64,000 nucleotides of DNA. Source: Opitutia bacterium (GTDB taxonomy: Bacteria > Verrucomicrobiota > Verrucomicrobiae > Opitutales > Opitutaceae). The stretch is from positions 62,001 through 126,000 of the forward strand of contig CANEVO010000002.1 in assembly GCA_947442255.1 (NCBI GenBank), written 5' to 3'. The notes below the pieces were generated by a model. It saw only the letters and a list, made by a program, of their open reading frames with translations. It had not been told where the DNA came from and ran no database searches. Position numbers and translations under genes: made by a program. Positions 17,025 through 25,609 of the stretch are shown here, piece by piece. The first letter of the stretch is position 1; the number at the start of each line of letters is the position of its first letter.

Positions 17025-18452
17025 CTATTTCTCCGGCCGCAGGGGCTGCGGATTTTCCACGCGACCGGCGGGACGTTGTCCGCGTCCGGGGCGCCCCGTG
17101 TCGCCCGTCTCGTCCCGGATTCTTTCGGCCAGCCGTTGGAGCCGGGCCACGACCTCGGGATGTTGCGCGGATAACTCGCGATCTTCGTGCACATCCTGGC
17201 GCACGTCGAAAAGTTCGGCGCGGGCGGGGGCGGCCTGGCGGTTGTTCGCGATATATTTCGCGGGCAGCGGCAGGTAGAGTTTCCACGGGCCCGCACGAAC
17301 CGCCTGCAATTGCTCCATCCGGTAATAGCCGAACCCCTCTTCGTCCCAGTGCGACGTTGCGCCCGGTTGCCGAAGCAGGAGCCCGCTGATGTCGGCGCCA
17401 TCGATGGGACGGGCGGGCAGGGGCGCGCCGGCGAGTCGGGCGAAGGTCGGGAGCAGATCCATCGTCGAGCAGAGCTCGTCGTTCACCTGGCCGGCGGGGA
17501 TTTTGCCCGGCCAGCGCATGATGCAGGGCATGCGCATGGCGCCCTCGCTCGTGTCGTAACCGTCGCCCCGATAGGGAGCGTTGCTGCCCTGGCGGGGGCG
17601 GCGGGCCACGGCGCCGTTGTCGGAGGTCCAGATCACGAGGGTTTGTTCGTCCAGCCCGAGGCGGGTTAGGGTGGCGAGGATTTCACCGGTGCTCCAGTCG
17701 AGTTCCTCCACGCTGTCGCCATACTCACCGTTCTTCGATTTGCCGCGGAAGGCCGGGCTGGAAAACGGATGCGGCGTGGAGCCGGGCATCGTGTGCGGCA
17801 CATACGCGAAGAAGGGCCGCTGGCGGTTGCGTTCGATGAAGGACACCACGGCTTCCGTCGTGCGCTTCACCAGAAAATTGCGGTCGACGGGCGCCTCGAT
17901 GACTTTTTCCCCGCGCAGGAGCGGCAGCTCGGGCCAGAGCTGCGGGGATTTGTCCTTCGTCATGTCATCGCTGTAGGGAATGCCGAAGAATTCATCGAAG
18001 CCCTGGCGCGTGGGCAGGAAGGCGGGCTGGTCGCCCAGATGCCACTTGCCGAAGATGCCCGTCGCGTAACCCGCCGCCTTCAGCACCTCGGCGAGGGTCG
18101 TCTCCGCGGGGTTGAGCCCCTTGGGGGAAACCGGCTGGAGGACGGGCGTGTTCTTGTCGCTGACGTGGAGGTTCACCCGTGCCGGATACGAGCCCGTCAT
18201 CAAACTGGCGCGGCTGGGCGTGCAGACGCCGCTGGCGACATAGAAGCTGGTGAACTTGGTGCCCCCGGCGGCGAGCCGGTCGATCTGCGGCGTACGATGC
18301 AGCGTGGAGCCGAAGCAGCCGAGGTCGCCGTTGCCGAAATTATCGACGAAAATCAGGACGATGTTCGGACCCCGTTCGGCCGCCCGCAGGGCGGGAGAAA
18401 GCGCTAGTCCAATCACCGCAACGGCAAGCCGGACCCGCGAAAGCATTTTCAC
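17025..18452 (-). CDS. secreted sulfatase (family S1)
   Basis: 475 residues with a signal peptide. The formylglycine site is C77 in CTPSR (77-81), so it depends on a formylglycine-generating enzyme encoded elsewhere. GKWHLGDQPAF and WTSDNGAV are further conserved motifs. In the calcium site the usual DD pair reads DN (D37-N38 in FVDNFGNGDLGCFG). S1 enzymes remove sulfate esters from glycans such as fucoidan or carrageenan, or from small sulfate esters. It ends with a Arg/Gly/Pro-rich tail (GDTGRPGRGQRPAGR). It sits between the CE15 and amidohydrolase genes on the same strand. Confidence 0.9.
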   Translation of the reverse strand: MKMLSRVRLAVAVIGLALSPALRAAERGPNIVLIFVDNFGNGDLGCFGSTLHRTPQIDRLAAGGTKFTSFYVASGVCTPSRASLMTGSYPARVNLHVSDKNTPVLQPVSPKGLNPAETTLAEVLKAAGYATGIFGKWHLGDQPAFLPTRQGFDEFFGIPYSDDMTKDKSPQLWPELPLLRGEKVIEAPVDRNFLVKRTTEAVVSFIERNRQRPFFAYVPHTMPGSTPHPFSSPAFRGKSKNGEYGDSVEELDWSTGEILATLTRLGLDEQTLVIWTSDNGAVARRPRQGSNAPYRGDGYDTSEGAMRMPCIMRWPGKIPAGQVNDELCSTMDLLPTFARLAGAPLPARPIDGADISGLLLRQPGATSHWDEEGFGYYRMEQLQAVRAGPWKLYLPLPAKYIANNRQAAPARAELFDVRQDVHEDRELSAQHPEVVARLQRLAERIRDETGDTGRPGRGQRPAGRVENPQPLRPEK

Positions 18453-18471
18453 GCGGGAATGGGCCGGGCGA

Positions 18472-20232
18472 TCAGCGGGAGAAAACCTTTTTGCCCTCGA
18501 CGTAGGTGGCGACGGGCTGGATGCGGGCGATTTCGTTTTCGGCGCAGCTCAGAATGTCGCGATCGAGCACCACGAGATCGGCGCGTTTGCCGGTTTCGAG
18601 CGAACCGATGTCCTTTTCCATGAACATGAGGCGGGCGTTGTTGATCGTGTAGAAGCGGAGGGCCTGCTCGCGCGTCAATGCCTCCTCGATGTGCATCTGC
18701 CCCTCGAACCATTTCGCGCGGCGGGTGACGGCGGTGGCGATGCCGAGGAACGGATTATAGGGATTCACGCTCCGGTCGGGCCCGATTTTTTGCATGTGGT
18801 CGGAACCGCCCCCGGTGAGCACGCCCGAGGCGAACAGCGTCTTGAGCGGCTGGAACCAGCGCGTGCGCGCCTCGCCGAACTGCTGCTGCAGCGTGCGGGA
18901 ATCGAGGTAGAGCCACACGGGTTGGATGTCGCAGCCGATGCCGAGCCGGGCCATTTTCGCGATGGCCTCGGGCGTCATGAAATTACAATGCGTGATATTC
19001 GGGCGGGTGGCGGCCACCGGCAGCGTGCGATTGATCTCCTCGTAAGCGTCCACGAGTGCGCTCACGGCACCGTCGCCGACCGAGTGGGCGGTGAACTGGA
19101 GGCCGTTTTCCACGGCGGTGCGGATGATGGGGAGCAGCCGTTCCTTCGGGATGAACAGCACGCCGCGGTAGGCGGCATCGCTGATGCCATACATCGTGCT
19201 CACGCCCCAGGGCTGGCGCATGTAGGCGCTGCCGGTGAGCATGCCGCCGTCGAGAAACATCTTGATCCCGATCACGCGGATCCAGGCGTCGGGCTGCGTG
19301 AAGTGCGGATCCTTCGCCACGGCGCGGATCTGCTCCTGGATTTTGTCGACCGGCCCGAGGTAGCTCACGCCCTGGCTCGCCGCGATGCGCAGGGTGAGAT
19401 CGCCGCTGGCGCGGAGTTTTTCGTAAAGCGCGAGCGAGCCGACGCTGCCGCCGCGATCGCAGATGGCGGTCAGGCCGATGGCGTTGTAGTCCTTAAAGAG
19501 CGCTTTCAAACGCTCGACGCGGTCGGCCTCGGTCACCCGCCGGCTCTTGTTCGTCGATTTCACGAAGCGCGTGCTGTTGCGCAGGACGCCGGTCGGTTCG
19601 CCGGTTTTGGGGTCGAGTTCGACAAAGCCGCCCGAGCCGTCGGTCACCTTGAAGTTGCGATCGATGCCGCTGAGTTTGAGGGCGAGCGAATTGCACATCG
19701 CATCCGGCCCCGTGCTGTAGAGGACCGGGTTTTGCGGCGCCGCGGTGTCGAGTTCCGCCAGCGTCGGGTAGCGCGATTCCTTGAGGCGCGTGATGAAGAC
19801 CTGCGAGAGATTGATCCAGTCGCCGGGCTTCACCTTGGTCGCCCGGTCGCGGATGTAGGCCAGCACGTCGGCGATGCTCTCCATCGCGGGGATCTCGTGG
19901 TCGAACTCGGTCATGCTCGCGCCGATCGAGTGCACGTGCGAATCGATCAGGCCCGGCAGCACGGTGCGGCCGGCGAGATCGACGACCTGGGTGCCCGCGC
20001 CGCGCAGTTGCAGGATGCGGTCGTTCGAGCCGAGCCCGACGATGCGCCCCTGGCGCACGGCGATGGCCTCGTGGATCGAGAAGGCGGCATCGACGGCGAC
20101 GATTTTGCCGTGATGCAGGATGAGGTCGGGGCTGCCGGAGTCGGCGGCGCGCACAGACGTAGCGGCGCCCAGGGCAAGGGCGAGGAAAAGACCGCGAAGC
20201 AATGAAGCAGGAGCGAAGTTCGATTTATTCAT
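18472..20232 (-). CDS. exported amidohydrolase (YtcJ/AepA-like)
   Basis: 586 residues with signal peptide (LFLALALGAATSVRA). Amidohydrolase family 3 features are clear: VLPGLIDSHVHSIG with the first metal histidines, FTAHSVGDGAV and NITHCNF with further His, and LTGGGSDHMQ with the Asp; the C-terminal GSLETGKRADLVVLDRDI strand closes the family pattern. YtcJ-like enzymes hydrolyse amide or carbamate-type bonds; natural substrates are mostly unknown. The gene is 19 bases upstream of the sulfatase gene on the same strand, so probably co-transcribed. Confidence 0.85.
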   Translation of the reverse strand: MNKSNFAPASLLRGLFLALALGAATSVRAADSGSPDLILHHGKIVAVDAAFSIHEAIAVRQGRIVGLGSNDRILQLRGAGTQVVDLAGRTVLPGLIDSHVHSIGASMTEFDHEIPAMESIADVLAYIRDRATKVKPGDWINLSQVFITRLKESRYPTLAELDTAAPQNPVLYSTGPDAMCNSLALKLSGIDRNFKVTDGSGGFVELDPKTGEPTGVLRNSTRFVKSTNKSRRVTEADRVERLKALFKDYNAIGLTAICDRGGSVGSLALYEKLRASGDLTLRIAASQGVSYLGPVDKIQEQIRAVAKDPHFTQPDAWIRVIGIKMFLDGGMLTGSAYMRQPWGVSTMYGISDAAYRGVLFIPKERLLPIIRTAVENGLQFTAHSVGDGAVSALVDAYEEINRTLPVAATRPNITHCNFMTPEAIAKMARLGIGCDIQPVWLYLDSRTLQQQFGEARTRWFQPLKTLFASGVLTGGGSDHMQKIGPDRSVNPYNPFLGIATAVTRRAKWFEGQMHIEEALTREQALRFYTINNARLMFMEKDIGSLETGKRADLVVLDRDILSCAENEIARIQPVATYVEGKKVFSR

Positions 20233-20280
20233 AGGTAACCGGGCGGGAAAAGGAGTGGAGATGGGCGCAGGATTGCAGAA

Positions 20281-21477
20281 TCAGGGAGCGTTTCCTTCGG
20301 CGGGTGTGGCTGCCGCGGACGAATTACGGCTGAAAAACCGCCGCCAGGCGAGGGCGAAGCCCGTCCAGACGAGCAGGCACGCGCCGAGACAGGCGACGCC
20401 GGCCACGATTTGGCCCGGCCAGCGAAACGCCTCGCCGGTGTGGAGGAGTCGCAGCCAGGAGCGGGCGCGGGTGCCGGGCGACATATCGGCGGGAGTCTCC
20501 CGGCGACGCACCTCGCCCGTCCGGGAATCGAGGGTGAGCGTGGTTTTGACGAAGACCGGCCAAGGATTTTTGTCGCGGATGGTGACGGTGTACGTCGAAG
20601 AGGCCGACCGATCCCCGCCCGCATTGGGCGACAGCGGGAGCGCCGGCGCGAAACGAAAACTGATCTGATCCCACGCGGTGGTCGTCTGCTGCTGGACGAC
20701 GGCAAAGACGGCATCCAGTCCGAGGATGGGAGCGGGGCGGGCTGCGACGGCCGGTGTCACCGGACGGGCGGGGGCGGTCTGGGACGGAGGGGTTTCCCCG
20801 GCGATCCGGAACACGAGGTTGTTGGCCCAGCGATACGAGAGCACCACGCCGCTGACGGTCATGATGAGGAAGCAGGGGAGCGTCCAAAAACCGACGACGT
20901 TGTGCCAGTTCCAGTCGCGGGCGCGGCCGGTGGCGCCGCGGACGAACCAGAGCGACGGGCGCAGCACGCGGCTGGTGGCGGCGCGCGGCCACCAGAGCAC
21001 CAGTCCGCTCAGCCCAAGGAAAACGGCAGCGACGGTGCACGCGCTGGCGATCGTTGCCCCGAGGTTGTCGGGACCGGGCTTGGCGTTGAGGCGGACGTGC
21101 CAGGCGATCATCGTGCGCAGGAACGTGCGCAGGCGCGTGACGGGAGGTTCGCGCAACTCGCCGGTGTAGGGGTTGGCGTAGAGGGTGACGTTGCGGGGCA
21201 GGGCGATGGCGACGGCGTCGGCTGGGCCGGCGGAGACGGTGATGCTGGCGATTGCCCCCTCGGGGTGCATTGCGCGAACCCGCCCGACCAGTTGGTCGAG
21301 GGTCAGGCGCGCGGGATTGCCGGCCGGCGGAGTTACGAGTCGCGCGTCGCTTTCAGTCCACGCGACGAGATCGCGTTCGAAGGCGAGCGCGGCTCCGGTG
21401 AACGACATCACCCCGACCACGAGGCCGACCGCGAGACCGGTGACGAGGTGCAGCCAGAAAAGGATTTTGCGAAACAT
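20281..21477 (-). CDS. PepSY-associated membrane protein (PiuB-like)
   Basis: 398 residues starting at MFRKILFWLHLVTGLAVGLV. There are about four membrane segments (residues 8-30, about 140-160, about 190-215, about 360-380) and two PepSY-type periplasmic regions (MHPEGAIASITVSA and later). WLHLVTG and WHNVVGFW carry the histidines that are conserved in this iron-related reductase-like family. Such proteins are often found beside siderophore receptors and may reduce ferric chelates; no TonB receptor is seen here. Start 21477 is chosen since the preceding open frame is proline-rich noise. Confidence 0.82.
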   Translation of the reverse strand: MFRKILFWLHLVTGLAVGLVVGVMSFTGAALAFERDLVAWTESDARLVTPPAGNPARLTLDQLVGRVRAMHPEGAIASITVSAGPADAVAIALPRNVTLYANPYTGELREPPVTRLRTFLRTMIAWHVRLNAKPGPDNLGATIASACTVAAVFLGLSGLVLWWPRAATSRVLRPSLWFVRGATGRARDWNWHNVVGFWTLPCFLIMTVSGVVLSYRWANNLVFRIAGETPPSQTAPARPVTPAVAARPAPILGLDAVFAVVQQQTTTAWDQISFRFAPALPLSPNAGGDRSASSTYTVTIRDKNPWPVFVKTTLTLDSRTGEVRRRETPADMSPGTRARSWLRLLHTGEAFRWPGQIVAGVACLGACLLVWTGFALAWRRFFSRNSSAAATPAEGNAP

Positions 21478-21595
21478 CGGACGGGGGTGAAGGCGTGGGG
21501 CGGGAACGATGCCGGGTCGGGGTGACGGGAGATCGTTCGCCGGCAGATTCCGGCCGCAAGCCGGAATCGCGGCAAGGGTGGAATGCGGCCGGGGA

Positions 21596-22876
21596 TCAGG
21601 GGGATTCGAAGCCGGCCTCGATGGCGTTGTCCTTGACGATGCTCGCCGTGGTCCGGCCGAGGGCAATGGCCGGTCCCTTGCCGGTGCCGCGCCGGTGCAG
21701 GTCGCTCATCACGTTTCCGGTGATGACAATGCGCCGGGTCTCCCCTTCGCCCCGCACCGCCTCGGCGTTGAGGCCGGTGAACGAGTTGCCGGAGATGACG
21801 ATGTCGCTGGTGCCGTTGAGTTCCACCCCGCCGCCGCCATCGCGGCTCATCGGCGTGGCGTGCTGCGCCGCCAGCTTCGTCCGGCCACCGACGTAACTGT
21901 TGCAGAAATTATTGCCGGTGACGGTGAGACGGCCGCTGGCCGGCCCGATGCGCAGGCCGAAGGGCTGGGTGAGTACAAAGGTGTTGGCGGAAATGGTGCA
22001 GCCCCAGGCATGACGCAGATCCACCCCGCCGCCGAGGTGATGGGTGATGACATTCGCGCTGATCGTCACGCCGTAGCAGCCGCGGTCGAGGATGATGCCG
22101 GTGCCCTCGCATTCCTCGATCATGTTGCCCGACACGACGGAGCCGTAGGTGTTTTCCATGACGAGGCCGTGTCGCAGATGATCGTCGATGTTGTTGCCGG
22201 TCATGGTGAGATTGTAGCTGTCGATGCAGCGGACCGCGTCCTGATTTTCCTCGAACTGATTGCCGCTGACCACGACGTCATGCGTGTTCACGATGTTCAG
22301 TCCGGCCTTGCGATTGTAGGTGACGATGGAGTTCGAGATGCGCGGATCCTCGGTGCAGTCCACGAGGTGGATGCCGTCGCCGCCATTGTGGTCCACGGAG
22401 AGCGCCAGGAGGAGCGGCTCGTCCACCCCTTCGAGCAGAAGCCCGTCGCCGCTCTTGGGATTGCCGCTGATGCGCAGATTCTCGACTTGCACGCGCCAGA
22501 TCCGGGACCGCTTGTTCTGCGCCCGGTCGGCCGGCCGGATGATGAGGGCGGGTTCGCCGTTGGTGTTGCGGTTGATGAGGTGGGTCGAAGGGCCGGCGCC
22601 TTCGATCCGCGTTTCGCCGTTGGTGAGGACGAGGGGCCGATCCAATTCGAAATCGCCGGGTGGCAGCCGCACGAGGCCGCCCGAGGCCGGCACGGCGTCG
22701 AGCGCAGCCTGAAGATTCGGATACGCGGAGGCGTCGACGACAACCGGTTTTGTCCTGGGCGCCGCGGGGGCGGCTTTTTCGGCGCCCATGCCCGCCAGCG
22801 GCAACGCGAGCAGGGCGAGCAGGGCGAGACCGGACAGCGTGGGGCGCCGGGGGAAGGCGGGAGGAGGGGTGTGCAT
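21596..22876 (-). CDS. secreted right-handed parallel beta-helix protein (pectate lyase-like fold)
   Basis: 426 residues with a signal peptide (LSGLALLALLALPLAGMGAE). The body begins with a pectate-lyase-3-like start (YPNLQAALDAVPASGGLVRL, LPPGDFELDRPL) and then repeated coils of the PbH1 type: VVSGNQFEENQDAVRCIDSY, LTMTGNNIDDHLRHGLVMEN, VTISANVITHHLGGGVDLRH, IVISGNSFTGLNAEAVRG. The fold is shared by pectate lyases, epimerases and other polysaccharide enzymes as well as non-catalytic proteins. Catalytic residues cannot be assigned. It heads the minus-strand exported-hydrolase series. Confidence 0.8.
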   Translation of the reverse strand: MHTPPPAFPRRPTLSGLALLALLALPLAGMGAEKAAPAAPRTKPVVVDASAYPNLQAALDAVPASGGLVRLPPGDFELDRPLVLTNGETRIEGAGPSTHLINRNTNGEPALIIRPADRAQNKRSRIWRVQVENLRISGNPKSGDGLLLEGVDEPLLLALSVDHNGGDGIHLVDCTEDPRISNSIVTYNRKAGLNIVNTHDVVVSGNQFEENQDAVRCIDSYNLTMTGNNIDDHLRHGLVMENTYGSVVSGNMIEECEGTGIILDRGCYGVTISANVITHHLGGGVDLRHAWGCTISANTFVLTQPFGLRIGPASGRLTVTGNNFCNSYVGGRTKLAAQHATPMSRDGGGGVELNGTSDIVISGNSFTGLNAEAVRGEGETRRIVITGNVMSDLHRRGTGKGPAIALGRTTASIVKDNAIEAGFESP

Positions 22877-23022
22877 CAGGGTGGTTGGAAAGAATTCCGG
22901 GGTGGGGATGAGGTGGAACCGATTTCCGGCGAGACACCGTGCCGGATCAACGCGTAAAATCATAAAACGGAAAATCGGCCGCGAGGTGGAGTCAGCAGGC
23001 ACTGGGGCGGGAGTAAGTTTTC

Positions 23023-23967
23023 ATGGCCACGACCACGGGCTCGCGATTGGCTGGCCGGATGAAACCCGTCCTGCACGTGCTCACCGGTCCGACCGCCGTC
23101 GGCAAGACCGGCTGGGCGCTGCGCTGGGCCGAACGGCACGGGGCGGAGATCGTTTCGTGCGACTCGCTGCTGTTCTATCGCGGGATGGACCTCGGCACCG
23201 CGAAGCCGACGGCGGCGGAACGCGCCCGCGTGCCGCATCACTTGATCGATGTCCGCGATGTCGCGGATCCGATGGATATCACGGACTATCTGCGCATGGC
23301 CCGGACGGCGGTGGACGACATCGTGGCCCGTGGCCGTCCGGTCCTCGTGACAGGTGGGAGCGGTTTTTATCTCAAGAGTTTTTTCGCGCCGGTGGCTGAC
23401 AACGTGGAAGTGCCCGCCGCGCTCCGCGCCGAGGTATCGGCGCTTGCCCTGGCGGAGGCCGTGGCGCGGCTGCACGTGCTCAACTCCGCGGGACTCGGCG
23501 CGCTCGATGTGGCGAATCTGCGTCGCGTGACGCGCGCGCTGGAGCGTTGTCTCGCCTCGGGTCGAACGCTGGCCGAGTTGGCGGCCGACTTTGCGCGGCA
23601 GCCGGCGCCGTTTGCCGGGTGGTCGGTGGTTCTGACCCGGCTCGACCGGCCGCCGGCCGATTTGGAGGCGCGGATCAAGGCGAGGGTCGCCACGATGTTG
23701 CGCGATGGGCTGGTGGAGGAAGTTCGACGATTGCGGAAGGCGGGCCTCGAGCAGAACCCGAGCGCCACGAAAGCGATCGGCTACCGCGAAGTGCTGGCGG
23801 TGCTGGAGGGACGGGGAAGCGAGGCCGATCTGGCTTTCGAGATCGCTCGAAACACCCGCGCGCTGGTCAAGAAACAGCGGACGTGGTTCCGCACGCAACT
23901 GCCGCCGCATCGCGTGGTCGGGGCGGATGTTCTGGCGGACGTCGACGAGCTGTTCGCGCCGGCGTGA
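23023..23967 (+). CDS. miaA: tRNA dimethylallyltransferase
   Basis: 314 residues. It adds an isopentenyl group to A37 of tRNAs that read UNN codons. P-loop GPTAVGKT (22-29); SCDSLLFYRGMDLGTAKP carries the conserved Asp and the substrate loop; RVPHHLIDV and VLVTGGSGFYLKSFF are family-typical; NPSATKAIGYREV holds the conserved IGYRE near the tRNA-binding site. The start could also be the internal ATG at 23059 (MKPVLHVL), which is closer to the usual length. It is divergent from the beta-helix gene and upstream of an unrelated exported-protein gene. Confidence 0.95.
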   Translation: MATTTGSRLAGRMKPVLHVLTGPTAVGKTGWALRWAERHGAEIVSCDSLLFYRGMDLGTAKPTAAERARVPHHLIDVRDVADPMDITDYLRMARTAVDDIVARGRPVLVTGGSGFYLKSFFAPVADNVEVPAALRAEVSALALAEAVARLHVLNSAGLGALDVANLRRVTRALERCLASGRTLAELAADFARQPAPFAGWSVVLTRLDRPPADLEARIKARVATMLRDGLVEEVRRLRKAGLEQNPSATKAIGYREVLAVLEGRGSEADLAFEIARNTRALVKKQRTWFRTQLPPHRVVGADVLADVDELFAPA

Positions 23968-24118
23968 TCGGCGGAGTGCCCAAGAGGCACCGGGCAGGGC
24001 GATCGATGGCGGCCGGCCGCGGCGTCCGTTGGACAATCCGCTTGCCGGTGTCGGGATGCACCGGTAGCGCATTCATCCCTGCCGGCGTCTTTTTGCCGTT
24101 CGAAACCCACCCCTCCCG

Positions 24119-25546
24119 ATGAGAATTCATCTGTCGCGCTTCCTCGGCTGGCTGGGCGTGTTCGTCGCGGTGGGCGTGGCGGCCCACGCTGAATTTTCCG
24201 CGGGGTTTGCCGCGGTCGACATCACTCCTCCGATTGGCTGGCGGCGGGCGGGCGGCTATTCCGAGGTGCTCGGCACGGGCGTGAAGGATCCGCTCCAAGC
24301 CAAGGCCGTCGTGGTGGCACAGGGCGGCACGGCGGTCGCGTTCGTCGGCAATGACCTTTGCTCGGTGCCCCGCGAACTCACCGACCGGGCGCGCGCGGCG
24401 GCGAGCAAGAAAACGGGCATTCCCGTGGCGAACATCGTCATCACCGCCACCCACACGCACGGTGGGCCGGAATTTTTTGGACCGTTGCGCGAGGCGCTGC
24501 ACGCGCGAGCCACAACGGAGAACGGCGGGATCGATCCGCGCGAGCCTCAGGACTATCAGGCGCGGTTGGTCGAGAGCTGGACCGAGGCGATCGTGCGGGC
24601 GCATGCAGCGCGCAAGCCCGTGACGCTGTCGGTCGTGGTGCCGCAGCAAACGGGCCTGGCGTTCAACCGGCGCTACCTGATGAAGGACGGCTCGGTCGTG
24701 ACGAATGCCGGTTACCTCAACCCGAAGATCTTTTATCCCGCGGGACCGACCGATCCCGACCTGCCGTTCGTGCTGGCGCGGGATGGGGCGACGAACCGGC
24801 CGCTGGGCTCGCTCACGGTGTTCGCGATGCACACCGCGATCCACGGCGGGCCGCTGTTCAGCGCGTGCTATCCCGGTCACCTGCAACTCGAACTGCGCCG
24901 GCTGCTGAATGCGCCGGATTTTGTTTCGGTTTTTGGCGAGGGCGCCGCGGGCGACGTGAATCACATCGATGTGAGCAGGCCCGCCCGCCCGCGCGAAGAG
25001 GCCGCCGAGTATCCCTCGGTCGTCGGCAGCAAACTGGCCGCCACGCTCGTCGAAGCCCTGCCGCTCGCGCGACCGGTGCGCGACGGCCAGCTCGCGATGC
25101 GGTCCGTCACGATCAAGTCGCCCGTCACGCCCCTGACGCCCGCCGATTACGCCGCGGCGAAGCAGATGATGGAGACGCTCGACCGCAACGGCGCGAAGGG
25201 CCTGACGGTGGTGGATGCGTGGCGCAAAATATTCCGCCACGAGTATTGGCAGAAGCACGGCGGTTTTCTGCCCCAGGAGGTGCAGGTCATCCGGCTCGAT
25301 CGCGACACGGCCATCGTCACCCTGCCGCACGAAATTTTCGTCGAGCTGGGCATGGCGATCAAGGCGGGCTCGCCCTTTCGGACGACGATCGTCGTCTCGC
25401 TGGCCAACGACCTCGATTTCTACATCCCCACGCGCCGCGCCTTCGAGGAAGGCAGCTACGAACCGACCACCTGTCCGTTGGAGCCGGGCTGTGGCGAACT
25501 GCTGGTGGACGCGGCGGTGAAACTGCTGCGGGAGATGAAGCCGTAA
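24119..25546 (+). CDS. secreted neutral/alkaline ceramidase-like protein
   Basis: 475 residues with signal peptide (LGWLGVFVAVGVAAHAEF). Ceramidase-like motifs: AAVDITPPIGWRRAGGYSE, ITATHTHGGPEFFG as the zinc site, FAMHTAIHGGP and GEGAAGDVNHIDV, then LPHEIFVELGMAIKAGSPF near the C-terminus. As with the other copies it lacks the C-terminal immunoglobulin-like domain of real ceramidases. It precedes a secreted esterase gene by 63 bases on the same strand. Substrate unknown. Confidence 0.76.
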   Translation: MRIHLSRFLGWLGVFVAVGVAAHAEFSAGFAAVDITPPIGWRRAGGYSEVLGTGVKDPLQAKAVVVAQGGTAVAFVGNDLCSVPRELTDRARAAASKKTGIPVANIVITATHTHGGPEFFGPLREALHARATTENGGIDPREPQDYQARLVESWTEAIVRAHAARKPVTLSVVVPQQTGLAFNRRYLMKDGSVVTNAGYLNPKIFYPAGPTDPDLPFVLARDGATNRPLGSLTVFAMHTAIHGGPLFSACYPGHLQLELRRLLNAPDFVSVFGEGAAGDVNHIDVSRPARPREEAAEYPSVVGSKLAATLVEALPLARPVRDGQLAMRSVTIKSPVTPLTPADYAAAKQMMETLDRNGAKGLTVVDAWRKIFRHEYWQKHGGFLPQEVQVIRLDRDTAIVTLPHEIFVELGMAIKAGSPFRTTIVVSLANDLDFYIPTRRAFEEGSYEPTTCPLEPGCGELLVDAAVKLLREMKP

Positions 25547-25609
25547 GGACCGCCGCACCCGGAAAGCGCGCCAGTATTTCCACACCAAAAAATTTCCCAA
25601 CAACCCATC

